A DNA stretch of 22,912 nt, taken from assembly GCA_937894775.1 (NCBI GenBank), contig CALAXC010000312.1, positions 1 to 22,912 of the forward strand, written 5' to 3'. This stretch comes from an uncultured Clostridia bacterium. GTDB taxonomy: Bacteria > Bacillota > Clostridia > Oscillospirales > CAG-272. Of this stretch, positions 1-7,079 are shown piece by piece. The position numbers and the translations under genes are program-made. Numbering within the stretch: the stretch's first letter is position 1; each line of letters begins with the position of its first letter. Under the pieces are notes generated by a model. The model was given only the letters and a program-made list of their open reading frames with translations. It was not told the DNA's origin and did no database searches.

Positions 1-52
1 GCAAAGGTCTGCAACACCTCTATCCCCGGTTCGATTCCGGGTGGCGCCTCCA
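1..52 (+). tRNA. tRNA-Cys (GCA), 3' part only
   Basis: The window opens inside a tRNA gene. The anticodon arm AGGT-CTGCAAC-ACCT carries anticodon GCA (cysteine). It is followed by the T arm CCCGG-TTCGATT-CCGGG at about 25-41, the acceptor 3' strand TGGCGCC, discriminator T and an encoded CCA at 50-52. The predicted 5' acceptor strand GGCGCCA and the D arm lie before the window. A U73 discriminator is the expected tRNA-Cys identity base. A terminator follows with no gap. Confidence 0.93.
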
Positions 53-88
53 AAACAAAAAGCACCCTTATGGGTGCTTTTTGTTTTG
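51..88 (+). terminator. Intrinsic terminator of tRNA-Cys
   Basis: A 17-bp perfect stem (51-67 with 72-88) closes on a TTAT loop, with the GCACCC/GGGTGC core flanked by A-rich and T-rich arms. The 5' arm starts inside the tRNA CCA. It works as a terminator on the plus strand and could act in both directions. It forms the left boundary of repeat copy 1. Confidence 0.88.
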
Positions 89-157
89 GAAGTGCTATCG
101 CACAAGCGCACCCGCTCCGCAAGCGAAGCGCAGCGGAATCCGGTTCGCATATCCGCC
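88..157. repeat. 70-bp GC-rich intergenic repeat, copy 1
   Basis: This 70-bp block matches 873-942 at 66 of 70 positions without gaps (hand alignment). The inner part holds the inverted pair TCCGC...GCGGA around AAGCGAAGCGCA, so it can fold. It is far more GC-rich than its surroundings and lies directly behind a terminator with an A/T-rich stem, as does the second copy. It has no good start codon and is not read as coding. A REP-like or MITE-like dispersed element is possible; two copies cannot tell which. Confidence 0.8.
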
Positions 158-165
158 TTTCTGAC

Positions 166-188
166 CGATGCCCGCTCGCGAGGCATCG
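166..188. other. Hairpin downstream of repeat copy 1
   Basis: The inverted repeat CGATGCC (166-172) and GGCATCG (182-188) encloses a 9-nt GC-rich loop. There is no T run, so it is not a standard terminator. A different but similarly placed hairpin follows repeat copy 2 (947-966). The remaining sequence to 240 shows nothing recognisable. Confidence 0.5.
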
Positions 189-244
189 TGAAAAGCGAGA
201 TATATTCACCAAAGGCGAAATTCCGGGAACGTGGCGCAATAGTA

Positions 245-273
245 TTGCAATCCTCCCCAAAGTGTGATATAAT
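245..273 (+). promoter_or_regulatory. Promoter of the DUF4304-like gene
   Basis: -35 TTGCAA at 245-250, a 17-bp spacer, and -10 TATAAT at 268-273 with an extended TG at 265-266. The -10 lies 23 bp before the ATG, leaving a short leader with a GGTGGGG ribosome site. Confidence 0.82.
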
Positions 274-296
274 GAACTCAGAAAGGCGGTGGGGAT

Positions 297-806
297 ATGA
301 CAAAGCGAGAGTTAATGAAAAATTATATTTTGTCAAATGTTGTTTCGAGGCTTCTTGAAAACGATTTCACGGGGAAGTATCCACACTTTCGGAGGATCGA
401 TAGAGACTGCATTGAACTGATAACCTTTCAAACCAACAAGTGGGGCAGTTCCTTTACAGTAGAAGTATCCGCAATATTTCCGCATGCCAAGGATTCAAAT
501 TGTGCGCTTGAAAGCATAGATATAGAAAAAGTTACCGTATGGGATACCAATAATCGCTATCGTCTGAAAGGAATGTACGATGGGTGGTTTTATTACCAAG
601 ACCTATATGCAAAACGAATCATTGGTTTTGGAAAAGATTATCTTGCGGTAAGCGAAAAGAAAAAAGAAGATTTTGTTGTCCCTAAGGGCTATAAACTCGT
701 ACAAGAATTTAATGAAGAAACGGCAAAGAATATTTGCAATGTTGTGAATATTCAACTTGAAAAAGCATATAAATGGCTTGAAAAGTTCAAAAAGGCTCAT
801 AAATGA
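297..806 (+). CDS. DUF4304-like protein of unknown function
   Basis: A 169-residue soluble protein with no signal peptide or membrane helix. The central pattern RIDRDCIELITFQTNKWG followed by FTVEVSAIFP resembles the core of the DUF4304 family, which has an aromatic/charged strand, an I-x-F-Q-x-x-K segment and an FTV strand. The function of that family is not known to me. The C-terminal 30 residues are a Lys-rich helix. The ATG at 297 is chosen because GGTGGGG (287-293) sits just before it and a strong promoter ends at 273. It is a single-gene unit with its own promoter and terminator, enclosed between two copies of a 70-bp repeat, which gives it a cassette-like appearance. Coding status is secure; the family assignment is by pattern recognition only. 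Confidence 0.75.
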   Translation: MTKRELMKNYILSNVVSRLLENDFTGKYPHFRRIDRDCIELITFQTNKWGSSFTVEVSAIFPHAKDSNCALESIDIEKVTVWDTNNRYRLKGMYDGWFYYQDLYAKRIIGFGKDYLAVSEKKKEDFVVPKGYKLVQEFNEETAKNICNVVNIQLEKAYKWLEKFKKAHK

Positions 807-833
807 TTTGGCATCTTTTTTGTCAACACATTT

Positions 834-870
834 CAAAACAAAAAGCACTTCGTAAGAAGTGCTTTTGTTT
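834..870 (+). terminator. Terminator after the DUF4304-like gene
   Basis: AAGCACTTC (843-851) pairs with GAAGTGCTT (856-864) across a GTAA loop. The stem extends outward through A-rich and T-rich arms (CAAAACAAAA against TTTGTTTT). Its outer arms are the same as those of the tRNA-Cys terminator, while the inner stem differs (GCACTTC against GCACCC). The pairing is conserved although the bases have changed. Confidence 0.87.
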
Positions 871-872
871 TT

Positions 873-942
873 GGAAGTGCTACCGCAGAAGCGCACCCGG
901 TCCGCAAGCGAAGCGCAGCGGAATCCGGTTTGCATATCCGCC
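873..942. repeat. 70-bp GC-rich intergenic repeat, copy 2
   Basis: This is the second copy of the element at 88-157, with 4 mismatches in 70. Here the outer inverted pair is better preserved: CCGG-TCCGC on the left and GCGGA-AT-CCGG on the right. The spacing between copies is 785 bp, so recombination between them would remove the DUF4304-like gene with its promoter and terminator as one unit. Confidence 0.8.
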
Positions 943-946
943 CGAA

Positions 947-966
947 GATCGTCGGAGACGCCGATC
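947..966. other. Hairpin downstream of repeat copy 2
   Basis: An imperfect inverted repeat GATCG...CGATC with inner CG pairs. It is unrelated in sequence to the hairpin after copy 1 but occupies the same relative position. There is no T run. Function unknown. Confidence 0.4.
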
Positions 967-986
967 CCTACAATTTTTCCAACTTC

Positions 987-1015
987 TTGCGTTCCGTTTT
1001 AAACTGTGCTATAAT
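987..1015 (+). promoter_or_regulatory. Promoter of the small membrane-protein gene
   Basis: -35 TTGCGT at 987-992, a 17-bp spacer, and -10 TATAAT at 1010-1015 with an extended TG at 1007-1008. It has the same geometry and the same TTGC start as the promoter at 245-273. Confidence 0.8.
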
Positions 1016-1037
1016 AAAATCGGAAGGTGGTGCAGAT

Positions 1038-1382
1038 GTGAAAAAAATTCTTATTGTTATTGCATTTATTATGGCTTATGCAGTCTTTTTAAGTCTTGGA
1101 ATCGAATGTTTGTTGATTGTATTATCTTTTATTATGTCTGTTTCTCCCGATTCAGGCTCGGCTGTGTCATTATATCCAAGATTTTTTGCTTTTAATGTTA
1201 TTGTGCTAATTTGCTCATTGATTGCGTTGATAGGAATATTTGTTTTTAATTTTTTTATATCAGAAAAAAACGGATATACAAAGAGGACTTGGTGTCTTCA
1301 AACTGTAATATCTGTTGTAGCCGCTTTGCCGATGATAAATCTTTGGAAAACACTGATCGTATTTTTATGGAAAATGGTTTAA
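1038..1382 (+). CDS. Small multi-pass membrane protein of unknown function
   Basis: The protein has 114 residues if it starts at the GTG at 1038. That GTG is preferred because GGAAGGTGG (1022-1030) lies 7 bp upstream and the promoter -10 ends at 1015. Longer in-frame versions begin upstream of the promoter. Three hydrophobic stretches are visible: about residues 3-35 (long, perhaps two helices or a hairpin), 50-72 and 82-112, separated by a short polar loop and an SEKNGYTKR basic loop. I recognise no family. It is a single-gene unit with its own promoter and terminator, directly right of repeat copy 2. The Lys-rich start suggests a cytoplasmic N-terminus. Confidence 0.72.
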   Translation: MKKILIVIAFIMAYAVFLSLGIECLLIVLSFIMSVSPDSGSAVSLYPRFFAFNVIVLICSLIALIGIFVFNFFISEKNGYTKRTWCLQTVISVVAALPMINLWKTLIVFLWKMV

Positions 1383-1391
1383 TAATATTAT

Positions 1392-1428
1392 AAAACGTAC
1401 TTGCTTTGAGTACGTTTTTATATTTTTT
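1392..1428 (+). terminator. Terminator after the small membrane-protein gene
   Basis: AAAACGTACT (1392-1401) pairs perfectly with AGTACGTTTT (1409-1418) around a 7-nt loop, followed by a T-rich tail. It separates this gene from the rhodanese operon, whose -35 starts at 1430. Confidence 0.88.
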
Positions 1429-1429
1429 G

Positions 1430-1458
1430 TTGACTTTTTGCTGTGTTTGTGCTAAAAT
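1430..1458 (+). promoter_or_regulatory. Promoter of the rhodanese/RyR operon
   Basis: -35 TTGACT at 1430-1435, a 17-bp spacer, and -10 TAAAAT at 1453-1458 with an extended TG at 1450-1451. The next start codon is at 1497. Confidence 0.78.
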
Positions 1459-1496
1459 TAAATTTATATTGAATAGATTTAATCAAGGATGAATAT

Positions 1497-1937
1497 ATGA
1501 AATTTATAAGTTATAAAAGAATTTTAAGATCTTTGTTTTTCGCAGTTCCGTTTTTGATGATTTTGTTTGTATTTGTAGGCTGTAACGGTCAGCAAAAGGG
1601 AACAGCTGATGACGGATCTACCGAGCTATCGTATGAGCAGATCAGCGGTGAAGAGGCAAAACAAATTATCGACAGTCAAAGCGGATACGTTATAATAGAT
1701 GCAAGAACACAAGCGGAATACGATTCGGGACACATAAAGAATGCAATTATGATACCCGAGTATGAAATATCGGAAAAAGCAGAGAAAATGCTGCCCGATA
1801 AAGAACAGCTTATTCTTGTTTATTGCCGAAGCGGACGCAGAAGTAAGATAGCCGCACAGGCGCTTGTCGATCTTGGATATACAAATGTCAAAGAATTTGG
1901 CGGAATAATAGATTGGAAATATGAGACCGAACAATAA
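1497..1937 (+). CDS. Rhodanese-domain lipoprotein
   Basis: A 146-residue exported sulfurtransferase-type protein. A basic N-terminus and a hydrophobic helix (about 10-28) lead to a lipobox ending FVGC, with Cys29 as the predicted lipidated residue, so the domain sits on the outer face of the membrane. A single rhodanese domain fills residues 45-142, with IIDARTQAEYDSGHIKNA and the catalytic loop CRSGRRS (Cys110). In the family the active Cys carries a persulfide during sulfur transfer; the physiological substrate here is unknown. AAGGAT (1485-1490) precedes the ATG. It lies 28 bp upstream of the RyR-domain membrane protein and shares its promoter, so it may act with it at the cell surface. 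Family call firm, role open. Confidence 0.9.
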   Translation: MKFISYKRILRSLFFAVPFLMILFVFVGCNGQQKGTADDGSTELSYEQISGEEAKQIIDSQSGYVIIDARTQAEYDSGHIKNAIMIPEYEISEKAEKMLPDKEQLILVYCRSGRRSKIAAQALVDLGYTNVKEFGGIIDWKYETEQ

Positions 1938-1965
1938 TGCGATCAAGTTTTTTGGGGGTGTTTTT

Positions 1966-4155
1966 ATGGGGACTAAAATAGTTATACTTGCCTGTTTAGT
2001 GCTGTTGTTTGCTGAATTGATCTTTGTTCTGGCAAACCTTATTTTTAAGAAAAGAGCGCAGAGAATAACCTTTCTTAGAAGCTTCAAGAAGGGTAAATGT
2101 GCAATAATATATCTTACGGCAATTCCATTGTATTTTGTGGGACATCTTTATTCGGGTAAGCCGATCCTTGAATCCTTTTTTTCATCGATAAATAAGATAA
2201 TAAACATCGTCGTTCTCAAGTATGATACGTCGACTATAAAAGCATTGATGGATGCTGATGCCGTATATACTTTTACAATATATTTCTGCTTTATCCTTAT
2301 AGGATTTAATGCGCTTCTTTTTACTTTTTCTCTTACGATACAGCAGATATGGTCCTTTAAAGAGGGATGCAAGGCGATGCTGACAAAAAAAGATAAGCTC
2401 TTTTTATTTGGCTATAATTCTGAGAATCTGCTCATTTATAAGAGTGATAAAAAAAGGAATAAGGTTATAATCGACAATATTTCCGACGTGGAGTGCACAG
2501 AGCTTTATAAGAAAAATATTTCCTTTATCTCCACATCGGGCGCAAGTGTTCAGATCAAAAACATTTTTCGTCTTGCAAACCGTTTTGACAGAGAATACAT
2601 AATAGTTATCAACACAGGAAATGATGAAAAGAATCTGGATCTTTGCAAGAAATTTACTCAAAAAATATCTGAGTCATCGGATGCCGTTAAAGAAAAGCTG
2701 TTTTTGAATATGAGGATATTCGTTTTCGGAGATCCCCGATATGAAACGATTTATGAAGGAGTAGTATCAAAGGCGTACGGCTGTATCAATTATGTGAATA
2801 AATATCAAAAGATAGCGATGGACTTTATTGATAAATATCCGATATCTCTTTTTATGAATGAAGAATATATAGACTATGAGACTTCGCTGTTGAAAAAAGA
2901 TGTAGAAATGAATGTCTTTTTTGTAGGCTTTGGAAAGACGAGTCAGCAGATATTGCTTACTTCGGTTGCAAATAATCAGTTCCTTTATGAGAGTGATGAC
3001 GGATTGGATATAAAAACGGTCAAGTATCACGTTTTCGATAAATACGATGCGAATAAGAATAAAAATCTTAATCATAGCTATTACAGATACAAAAATGAAC
3101 GTGATAATATGAATCAAGAAGATTATCTGCCTCTTCCGTCGCTTCCTGCAGATGAACATTTTAATCTTCTTGACATAAACGATAAGGACTTTTATAACAG
3201 AATATATCAGTCTGCTACAAACGGAAGTAAAACTCTTAACTTTGTTATCGTAGCTTTCGGTACCGATCTCGAAAATATAGATATGGCGCAAAAGCTTATA
3301 GAAAAGCGCAAGGAGTGGGGAATTGATAATTTCATTATTTTTGTCAAGATAAGAAGCGAAAGCCTTGCATCGTCATTTGTTAATGATAAACGCTGTTATG
3401 TGATAGGTAACGAAGCCGAAACTGTTTACAATATCGATAAGATCCTTGGCGATAAGATATTTAAAATGGCACAAATGCGTAATGAGGTGTACGATCTTGA
3501 GTATGATATAACAACTTCTCCAAACGTTATTATTGATGATGAGTATATCAAGAAAACGCACGATAAAGCTTATCGGAATTGGTATGCGGAAAAGTCACAG
3601 ATGGAAAGAGAATCAAGTCTGTATTGCTGCTTAAGCTTAAGATCTAAGCTTAACCTTATGGGACTTGATTATTGCGAAAAAGACGGTGAGAACGGTCTTA
3701 ATGAGGAAGAGTATTTAAAAATATACGCAAAAGATGATATGCCCGATACTTCCAAATATTCTACCAAAGCAAACGGTAAGTCGATAGTCACATACGATCT
3801 TGATTTTGCTGAATCCAGACGTAAAAATATGGCTGTTCACGAGCATCAGAGATGGAATTCCTTTATGATAAGTAAGGGAATGATCCCCGCAACGAAGGAG
3901 CAGATACTTAACGAAACTGTCGTAACGAGCGCAGGTAAGGTGAAATATACCAACGGAAAGAATTATTCGATCCGCAGACACGGTAATATAACTACTTTTG
4001 ACGGTTTGGTTACCTTCAGAAAAATGGTGGCGGCACGCGACGGAGTGAGTGAGGAGGAAAAAGACGTTATCAAATATGATTATCAGCTTCTTGATGACGC
4101 GTTCTGGCTTTTGGATAAAAATGGATTCAAGATAATTTATAAACAAAATCTTTAA
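1966..4155 (+). CDS. Membrane-anchored TrkA/RCK-like protein with C-terminal RyR-like domain
   Basis: A 729-residue protein. Three N-terminal membrane helices (about 4-27, 45-63, 100-128) precede a large cytoplasmic part. Two Rossmann-like nucleotide-binding starts are visible: LFLFGYNSE near 146-153 and FFVGFGKTSQQIL near 317-329. This repeats the double RCK/TrkA-N layout of K+ channel regulators and of CASTOR/POLLUX-type channels. No TVGYG-like selectivity filter is seen, so channel activity is not claimed. Near residue 622 the segment HEHQRWNSFMISKGMIP fits the RyR domain pattern (His/Glu, Arg-Trp, Gly). The ATG at 1966 is chosen because GGGGGTG (1954-1960) lies 5 bp upstream; a longer start at 1921 would overlap the rhodanese gene and lacks a clear site. 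It is the second gene of a two-gene operon closed by a strong terminator. RyR-like domains have been proposed as nucleotide sensors, so a ligand-gated membrane role is plausible but inferred. Confidence 0.78.
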   Translation: MGTKIVILACLVLLFAELIFVLANLIFKKRAQRITFLRSFKKGKCAIIYLTAIPLYFVGHLYSGKPILESFFSSINKIINIVVLKYDTSTIKALMDADAVYTFTIYFCFILIGFNALLFTFSLTIQQIWSFKEGCKAMLTKKDKLFLFGYNSENLLIYKSDKKRNKVIIDNISDVECTELYKKNISFISTSGASVQIKNIFRLANRFDREYIIVINTGNDEKNLDLCKKFTQKISESSDAVKEKLFLNMRIFVFGDPRYETIYEGVVSKAYGCINYVNKYQKIAMDFIDKYPISLFMNEEYIDYETSLLKKDVEMNVFFVGFGKTSQQILLTSVANNQFLYESDDGLDIKTVKYHVFDKYDANKNKNLNHSYYRYKNERDNMNQEDYLPLPSLPADEHFNLLDINDKDFYNRIYQSATNGSKTLNFVIVAFGTDLENIDMAQKLIEKRKEWGIDNFIIFVKIRSESLASSFVNDKRCYVIGNEAETVYNIDKILGDKIFKMAQMRNEVYDLEYDITTSPNVIIDDEYIKKTHDKAYRNWYAEKSQMERESSLYCCLSLRSKLNLMGLDYCEKDGENGLNEEEYLKIYAKDDMPDTSKYSTKANGKSIVTYDLDFAESRRKNMAVHEHQRWNSFMISKGMIPATKEQILNETVVTSAGKVKYTNGKNYSIRRHGNITTFDGLVTFRKMVAARDGVSEEEKDVIKYDYQLLDDAFWLLDKNGFKIIYKQNL

Positions 4156-4165
4156 AAGAAAAAAT

Positions 4166-4204
4166 AAGCCTTTTGAATTTTAATATTCAAAGGGCTTTTT
4201 TTGT
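4166..4204 (+). terminator. Terminator of the rhodanese/RyR operon
   Basis: A 13-bp stem (4166-4178 with 4185-4197, one G-T pair) with core AAGCCTTTTGAAT/ATTCAAAGGGCTT is followed by T7. It is a strong boundary ahead of the polysaccharide operon promoter. Confidence 0.9.
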
Positions 4205-4246
4205 TTTGTATATATGTAATATTATAATAATAATGTATATATTTAC

Positions 4247-4275
4247 TTGACAAAAATAGAGTGTAGTGCTATAAT
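4247..4275 (+). promoter_or_regulatory. Main promoter of the polysaccharide operon
   Basis: Consensus -35 TTGACA (4247-4252), a 17-bp spacer, and consensus -10 TATAAT (4270-4275) with an extended TG at 4267-4268. It is the best promoter in the window by eye. The leader to the first start codon is about 65 nt. I see no JUMPstart/ops element or clear hairpin in it, so nothing visible explains processive antitermination over the 13-kb operon. Confidence 0.9.
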
Positions 4276-4344
4276 ATAATAGAAATATTGTGCTTAGTGA
4301 TATTTTGCGCTTTTTATATAAAAATGTGAAAGGTTTATTTGTTT

Positions 4345-5028
4345 ATGTATAGATTTTTTTTAAAAAGAATGGGTGACATTATTTTGTCATTTTTAGGAAT
4401 AATTCTTCTTGCGTTGCCGATGCTTATTATTGCGATAGCTATAAAGATAGATGATCCGGGACCTGTTATATTCAAGCAGAACAGAGTAGGAAAAAACAAA
4501 AAAATATTCAAGCTTTATAAATTTAGAAGTATGAAAGTCAATACTCCCGATATTCCTACGCATCTTCTTGAAAATCCCGAGCAATACATAAGTAAGATCG
4601 GCAAGTTTTTACGCAAGACGAGTCTTGACGAGCTTCCCCAAATATATAATATCTTTATCGGTAAAATGAGTATAATCGGTCCGCGTCCCGCACTTTGGAA
4701 TCAGGACGATCTTATTGCAGAGCGCGATAAATACGGTGCAAACGACGTTCGACCGGGACTTACGGGCTGGGCGCAGATAAACGGTAGGGATGAGCTTGAA
4801 ATTCCCGTTAAGGCAAAGCTTGACGGAGAATACGTAGAGAAGCTTAACAGTGGAAAGTTTAAGGGCTTCGCTATGGATATGAGGTGCTTTTTCGGTACGG
4901 TAAGATCTGTTCTTAAATCCGACGGAGTTGTTGAGGGCGGTACCGGTGAAATGAAGAAAAAAGCAGATAACAAAGCTAAAACCGAAGAAGAAAACAACGA
5001 AAACAAAAAAGAGGATTCTCAAGAATGA
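4345..5028 (+). CDS. Initiating undecaprenyl-phosphate sugar phosphotransferase (bacterial sugar transferase)
   Basis: Starts polymer assembly by moving a sugar-1-phosphate from a UDP-sugar to undecaprenyl phosphate at the inner membrane face. The 227 residues match the small monotopic (PglC-like) class: hydrophobic re-entrant helix 11-34, DDPGPVIFKQNRVGK (36-50), KFRSM (59-63), the catalytic Asp-Glu pair in KTSLDELPQ (D95, E96), GPRPA (112-116) and RPGLTGWAQINGR (136-148). The last 25 residues are a Lys/Glu-rich tail (203-227) beyond the usual domain. The ATG at 4345 is 11 bp after GAAAGG; a TTG at 4339 is closer (5 bp) and gives two more residues, so the start is slightly uncertain. First gene of the operon; its end overlaps the epimerase start by 4 bp. 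The sugar cannot be told from sequence. Confidence 0.93.
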   Translation: MYRFFLKRMGDIILSFLGIILLALPMLIIAIAIKIDDPGPVIFKQNRVGKNKKIFKLYKFRSMKVNTPDIPTHLLENPEQYISKIGKFLRKTSLDELPQIYNIFIGKMSIIGPRPALWNQDDLIAERDKYGANDVRPGLTGWAQINGRDELEIPVKAKLDGEYVEKLNSGKFKGFAMDMRCFFGTVRSVLKSDGVVEGGTGEMKKKADNKAKTEEENNENKKEDSQE

Positions 5029-5846
5029 AAAAAATATTGATAACGGGCGCTAACAGCTATATCGGCACTTCGTTTGAAAACTTTATTAAAGAACGTTTTT
5101 CTGCGGAGTATTCTGTTGATACCGTAGATATGATAGACGGAAGTTGGAGAGAAAAAGATTTTTCGGAATATGATGCTGTTTTTCACGTTGCGGGAATTGC
5201 GCATCAGAAGGAAACTAAAGAGAATGCCGAAAGCTATTATAAGGTCAACCGTGATCTCGCTGAGGAAACCGCAAAAAAAGCTAAGGCAGAGGGTGTTTCA
5301 CAATTTGTCTTTTTGAGCTCTATGAGTGTGTACGGAAAGGATACGGGGGTTATTACGAAGGAAACAGTTCCTACACCCGTAAGTAATTACGGAAAATCCA
5401 AGCTTGAGGCGGAAGAAAGGATATGCGCACTAAGAAGCGAAGGCTTTAAAGTGGCGGTATTAAGACCGCCGATGGTTTATGGCGAAGGATGTAAGGGAAA
5501 TTATCAAGTGATAGTTAAAATAGTTAAAAAGCTTCCGTTTTTTCCGAATGTAAATAATAAGAGAAGTATGATAAATGTCGATAATCTTTCGTCGTTTGTT
5601 GAAATGGCGGTAAGAGAAGAGCTTGACGGTTTGTATTTTCCGCAAAATAAGGATTATGTAAGCACCAAGAATCTTGCAAAGAATATAGCTGCGGCTATGA
5701 ATAAAAAAATATATATGAGCTTTCTTTGCGGACTTGCGGTATATATATTCCGCCCATTCGTAAAGAAACTGAAAAAGGCTTTCGGGTCTTTAACCTACGT
5801 CGGTACAGAAGAGTTCGATTTTTCTTACTGTATTACAGAATTTTAA
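5025..5846 (+). CDS. NAD-dependent sugar epimerase/dehydratase (extended SDR family)
   Basis: A nucleotide-sugar-modifying enzyme of 273 residues, likely converting a UDP-HexNAc or its lipid-linked form near the initiating transferase. The Rossmann motif TGANSYIG (7-14), catalytic Ser in LSSMSVYG (97-104), and Tyr122/Lys126 in NYGKSK are all present, so it should be active. It begins inside the stop of the sugar transferase (ATGA, 4-bp overlap), which points to translational coupling. Pairing of a PglC-type transferase with such an SDR enzyme is common in capsule loci. The protein stops at SYCITEF, where relatives I recall continue for some ten residues, so a small C-terminal loss is possible. 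UDP-GlcNAc/GalNAc 4-epimerase or a 4-reductase are the main alternatives. Confidence 0.87.
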   Translation: MKKILITGANSYIGTSFENFIKERFSAEYSVDTVDMIDGSWREKDFSEYDAVFHVAGIAHQKETKENAESYYKVNRDLAEETAKKAKAEGVSQFVFLSSMSVYGKDTGVITKETVPTPVSNYGKSKLEAEERICALRSEGFKVAVLRPPMVYGEGCKGNYQVIVKIVKKLPFFPNVNNKRSMINVDNLSSFVEMAVREELDGLYFPQNKDYVSTKNLAKNIAAAMNKKIYMSFLCGLAVYIFRPFVKKLKKAFGSLTYVGTEEFDFSYCITEF

Positions 5847-5881
5847 ATCAATTTAGTTTTTGATTTTAAGGAGAAATAGCT

Positions 5882-7042
5882 TTGAAAAGCAGAATAGTAC
5901 ATTTGATAAAGCACAATGCTTTTGTTCAGGCATTTTATAGATTTACCATGAGCGCGTTTTTCAGATTTATCGGGTTGTTTATAAAAATTGATGATAACCT
6001 TGTTTTGATGAACGGACATGGCTCAAAATATAATGACAGTCCGAGAGATATTTTCCGAAAAATGGACGAGCTTGGACTCACAAAAAAATATAAAGTAGTT
6101 TGGGCACTTAACGATCCCGATAAATACGATATAGAAAATTGCGAAAAAATAAAAATGGATACCTTTAAATATTTTAAAACAGCGCTTAAGGCAAAATACT
6201 GGGTAAGCTGTGTTAATATTGAAAGAGGCTTGCATTTTAAAAAGAAAAAGACGGTATATCTTAACACATGGCACGGAGCACTTATCAATCTTTGCGGTAA
6301 TGCGGTTGGGGGAAGAAAGGATTTTCGTTGGAACTATGTGGATTATTTCTGTGTATGCGGAGATTATGAGAAACCCTTTATAGTGCGTGATTTTGGTGTG
6401 AGAGAAGATGCTCTTATAATGACGGGATATCCGAGAAACGATATGCTTTATTCGGCAGATGCTGAAAAAGTAAAACAAATCAAAGAAGATCTTGGCTTGC
6501 CGCTTGATAAAAAGATAATTCTTTATGCACCGACTTGGCGCGAAACGGTTGACGGCGGTTCAAGTTATCAGTTGGCTCCGCCTATTGATTGGAAAAAGTG
6601 GAAGGAAGCGCTTTCCGATAAGTACGTCGTATTGCTTCGTACACATCCGTATACTACAAAGCTTATGAACGTTGAGTTTGATGATTTTGTAAAGAATTTC
6701 ACCGAATATCCTGAGGTAAATCATCTTCTTTTGGCGGCAGATGTCCTTATATCCGATTATTCAAGTATAAATCTTGATTACTGTATTCTTGAAAAGCCGA
6801 TGATCTGCTTTGGATATGATTATGATGAATATAAGAGTCAGAGAGGCTTTTACTATGATCTTGAAGAAAATATGCCAAACGGAGTTGTTAAAAACGAAGA
6901 TGATGTTATATCTCTTTTGCTCAATATGAACGTAGAGGAGCAGATCCAAAAAACGGCAGCATTCAAGCAAGCTCATATGCAGTATGGCGGAAATGCATCG
7001 GTAGAATGTATAAATAAGCTTTTTGGCACTGATTATAGCTGA
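5882..7042 (+). CDS. CDP-glycerol glycerophosphotransferase family protein (TagB/TagF-like)
   Basis: Transfers a polyol-phosphate from a CDP-activated donor to a glycan or lipid-linked acceptor at the cytoplasmic membrane face. Of its 386 residues, the C-terminal catalytic fold shows NTWHG (128-132), GYPRND (182-187), YAPTWR (215-220), RTHP (253-256) and SDYSS (291-295), all hallmarks of the TagB/TagF family. An amphipathic N-terminus (1-36) may bind the membrane. The start is a TTG at 5882, strongly supported by AAGGAG 8 bp upstream. The next two genes could make its CDP-linked donor, which suggests a decorated polymer rather than classical poly-glycerol teichoic acid; no TagA or TarL gene is seen here. 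Family call firm; donor unknown. Confidence 0.92.
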   Translation: MKSRIVHLIKHNAFVQAFYRFTMSAFFRFIGLFIKIDDNLVLMNGHGSKYNDSPRDIFRKMDELGLTKKYKVVWALNDPDKYDIENCEKIKMDTFKYFKTALKAKYWVSCVNIERGLHFKKKKTVYLNTWHGALINLCGNAVGGRKDFRWNYVDYFCVCGDYEKPFIVRDFGVREDALIMTGYPRNDMLYSADAEKVKQIKEDLGLPLDKKIILYAPTWRETVDGGSSYQLAPPIDWKKWKEALSDKYVVLLRTHPYTTKLMNVEFDDFVKNFTEYPEVNHLLLAADVLISDYSSINLDYCILEKPMICFGYDYDEYKSQRGFYYDLEENMPNGVVKNEDDVISLLLNMNVEEQIQKTAAFKQAHMQYGGNASVECINKLFGTDYS

Positions 7043-7079
7043 AAAGCAAGGTATTTTGATTAAAAAAGAGGTTCTTGAT

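Noticed and set aside
70..267. Plus-strand open frames across the first repeat
   Set aside because: They run through a terminator hairpin and a GC-rich repeat without a ribosome site, and another frame overlaps the tRNA.
603..935. Minus-strand open frame of 110 residues opposite the DUF4304-like gene
   Set aside because: It is antisense to a supported gene, covers the terminator and repeat, and has no recognisable protein pattern.
51..942. Integron-like attC sites for the two repeats
   Set aside because: No GTTRRRY core site and no integrase gene are seen; the repeats sit behind terminators with their own promoters following, which fits a dispersed intergenic repeat better.
1921..1965. Longer N-terminus for the RyR-domain protein
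   Set aside because: It overlaps the rhodanese gene, adds a polar stretch before the first membrane helix, and the GGGGGTG site supports the ATG at 1966.
1966..4155. Potassium channel
   Set aside because: The RCK-like layout invites this, but no TVGYG-type filter or pore helix is visible among the three membrane segments.
4276..4344. Riboswitch or JUMPstart element in the polysaccharide operon leader
   Set aside because: The 65-nt leader is short and AT-rich, with no stable hairpin and no ops core.
4701..5006. Ser/Phe-rich minus-strand frame inside the sugar transferase gene
   Set aside because: Mirror of Lys/Glu-rich plus-strand coding sequence with intact catalytic motifs; no promoter or ribosome site.
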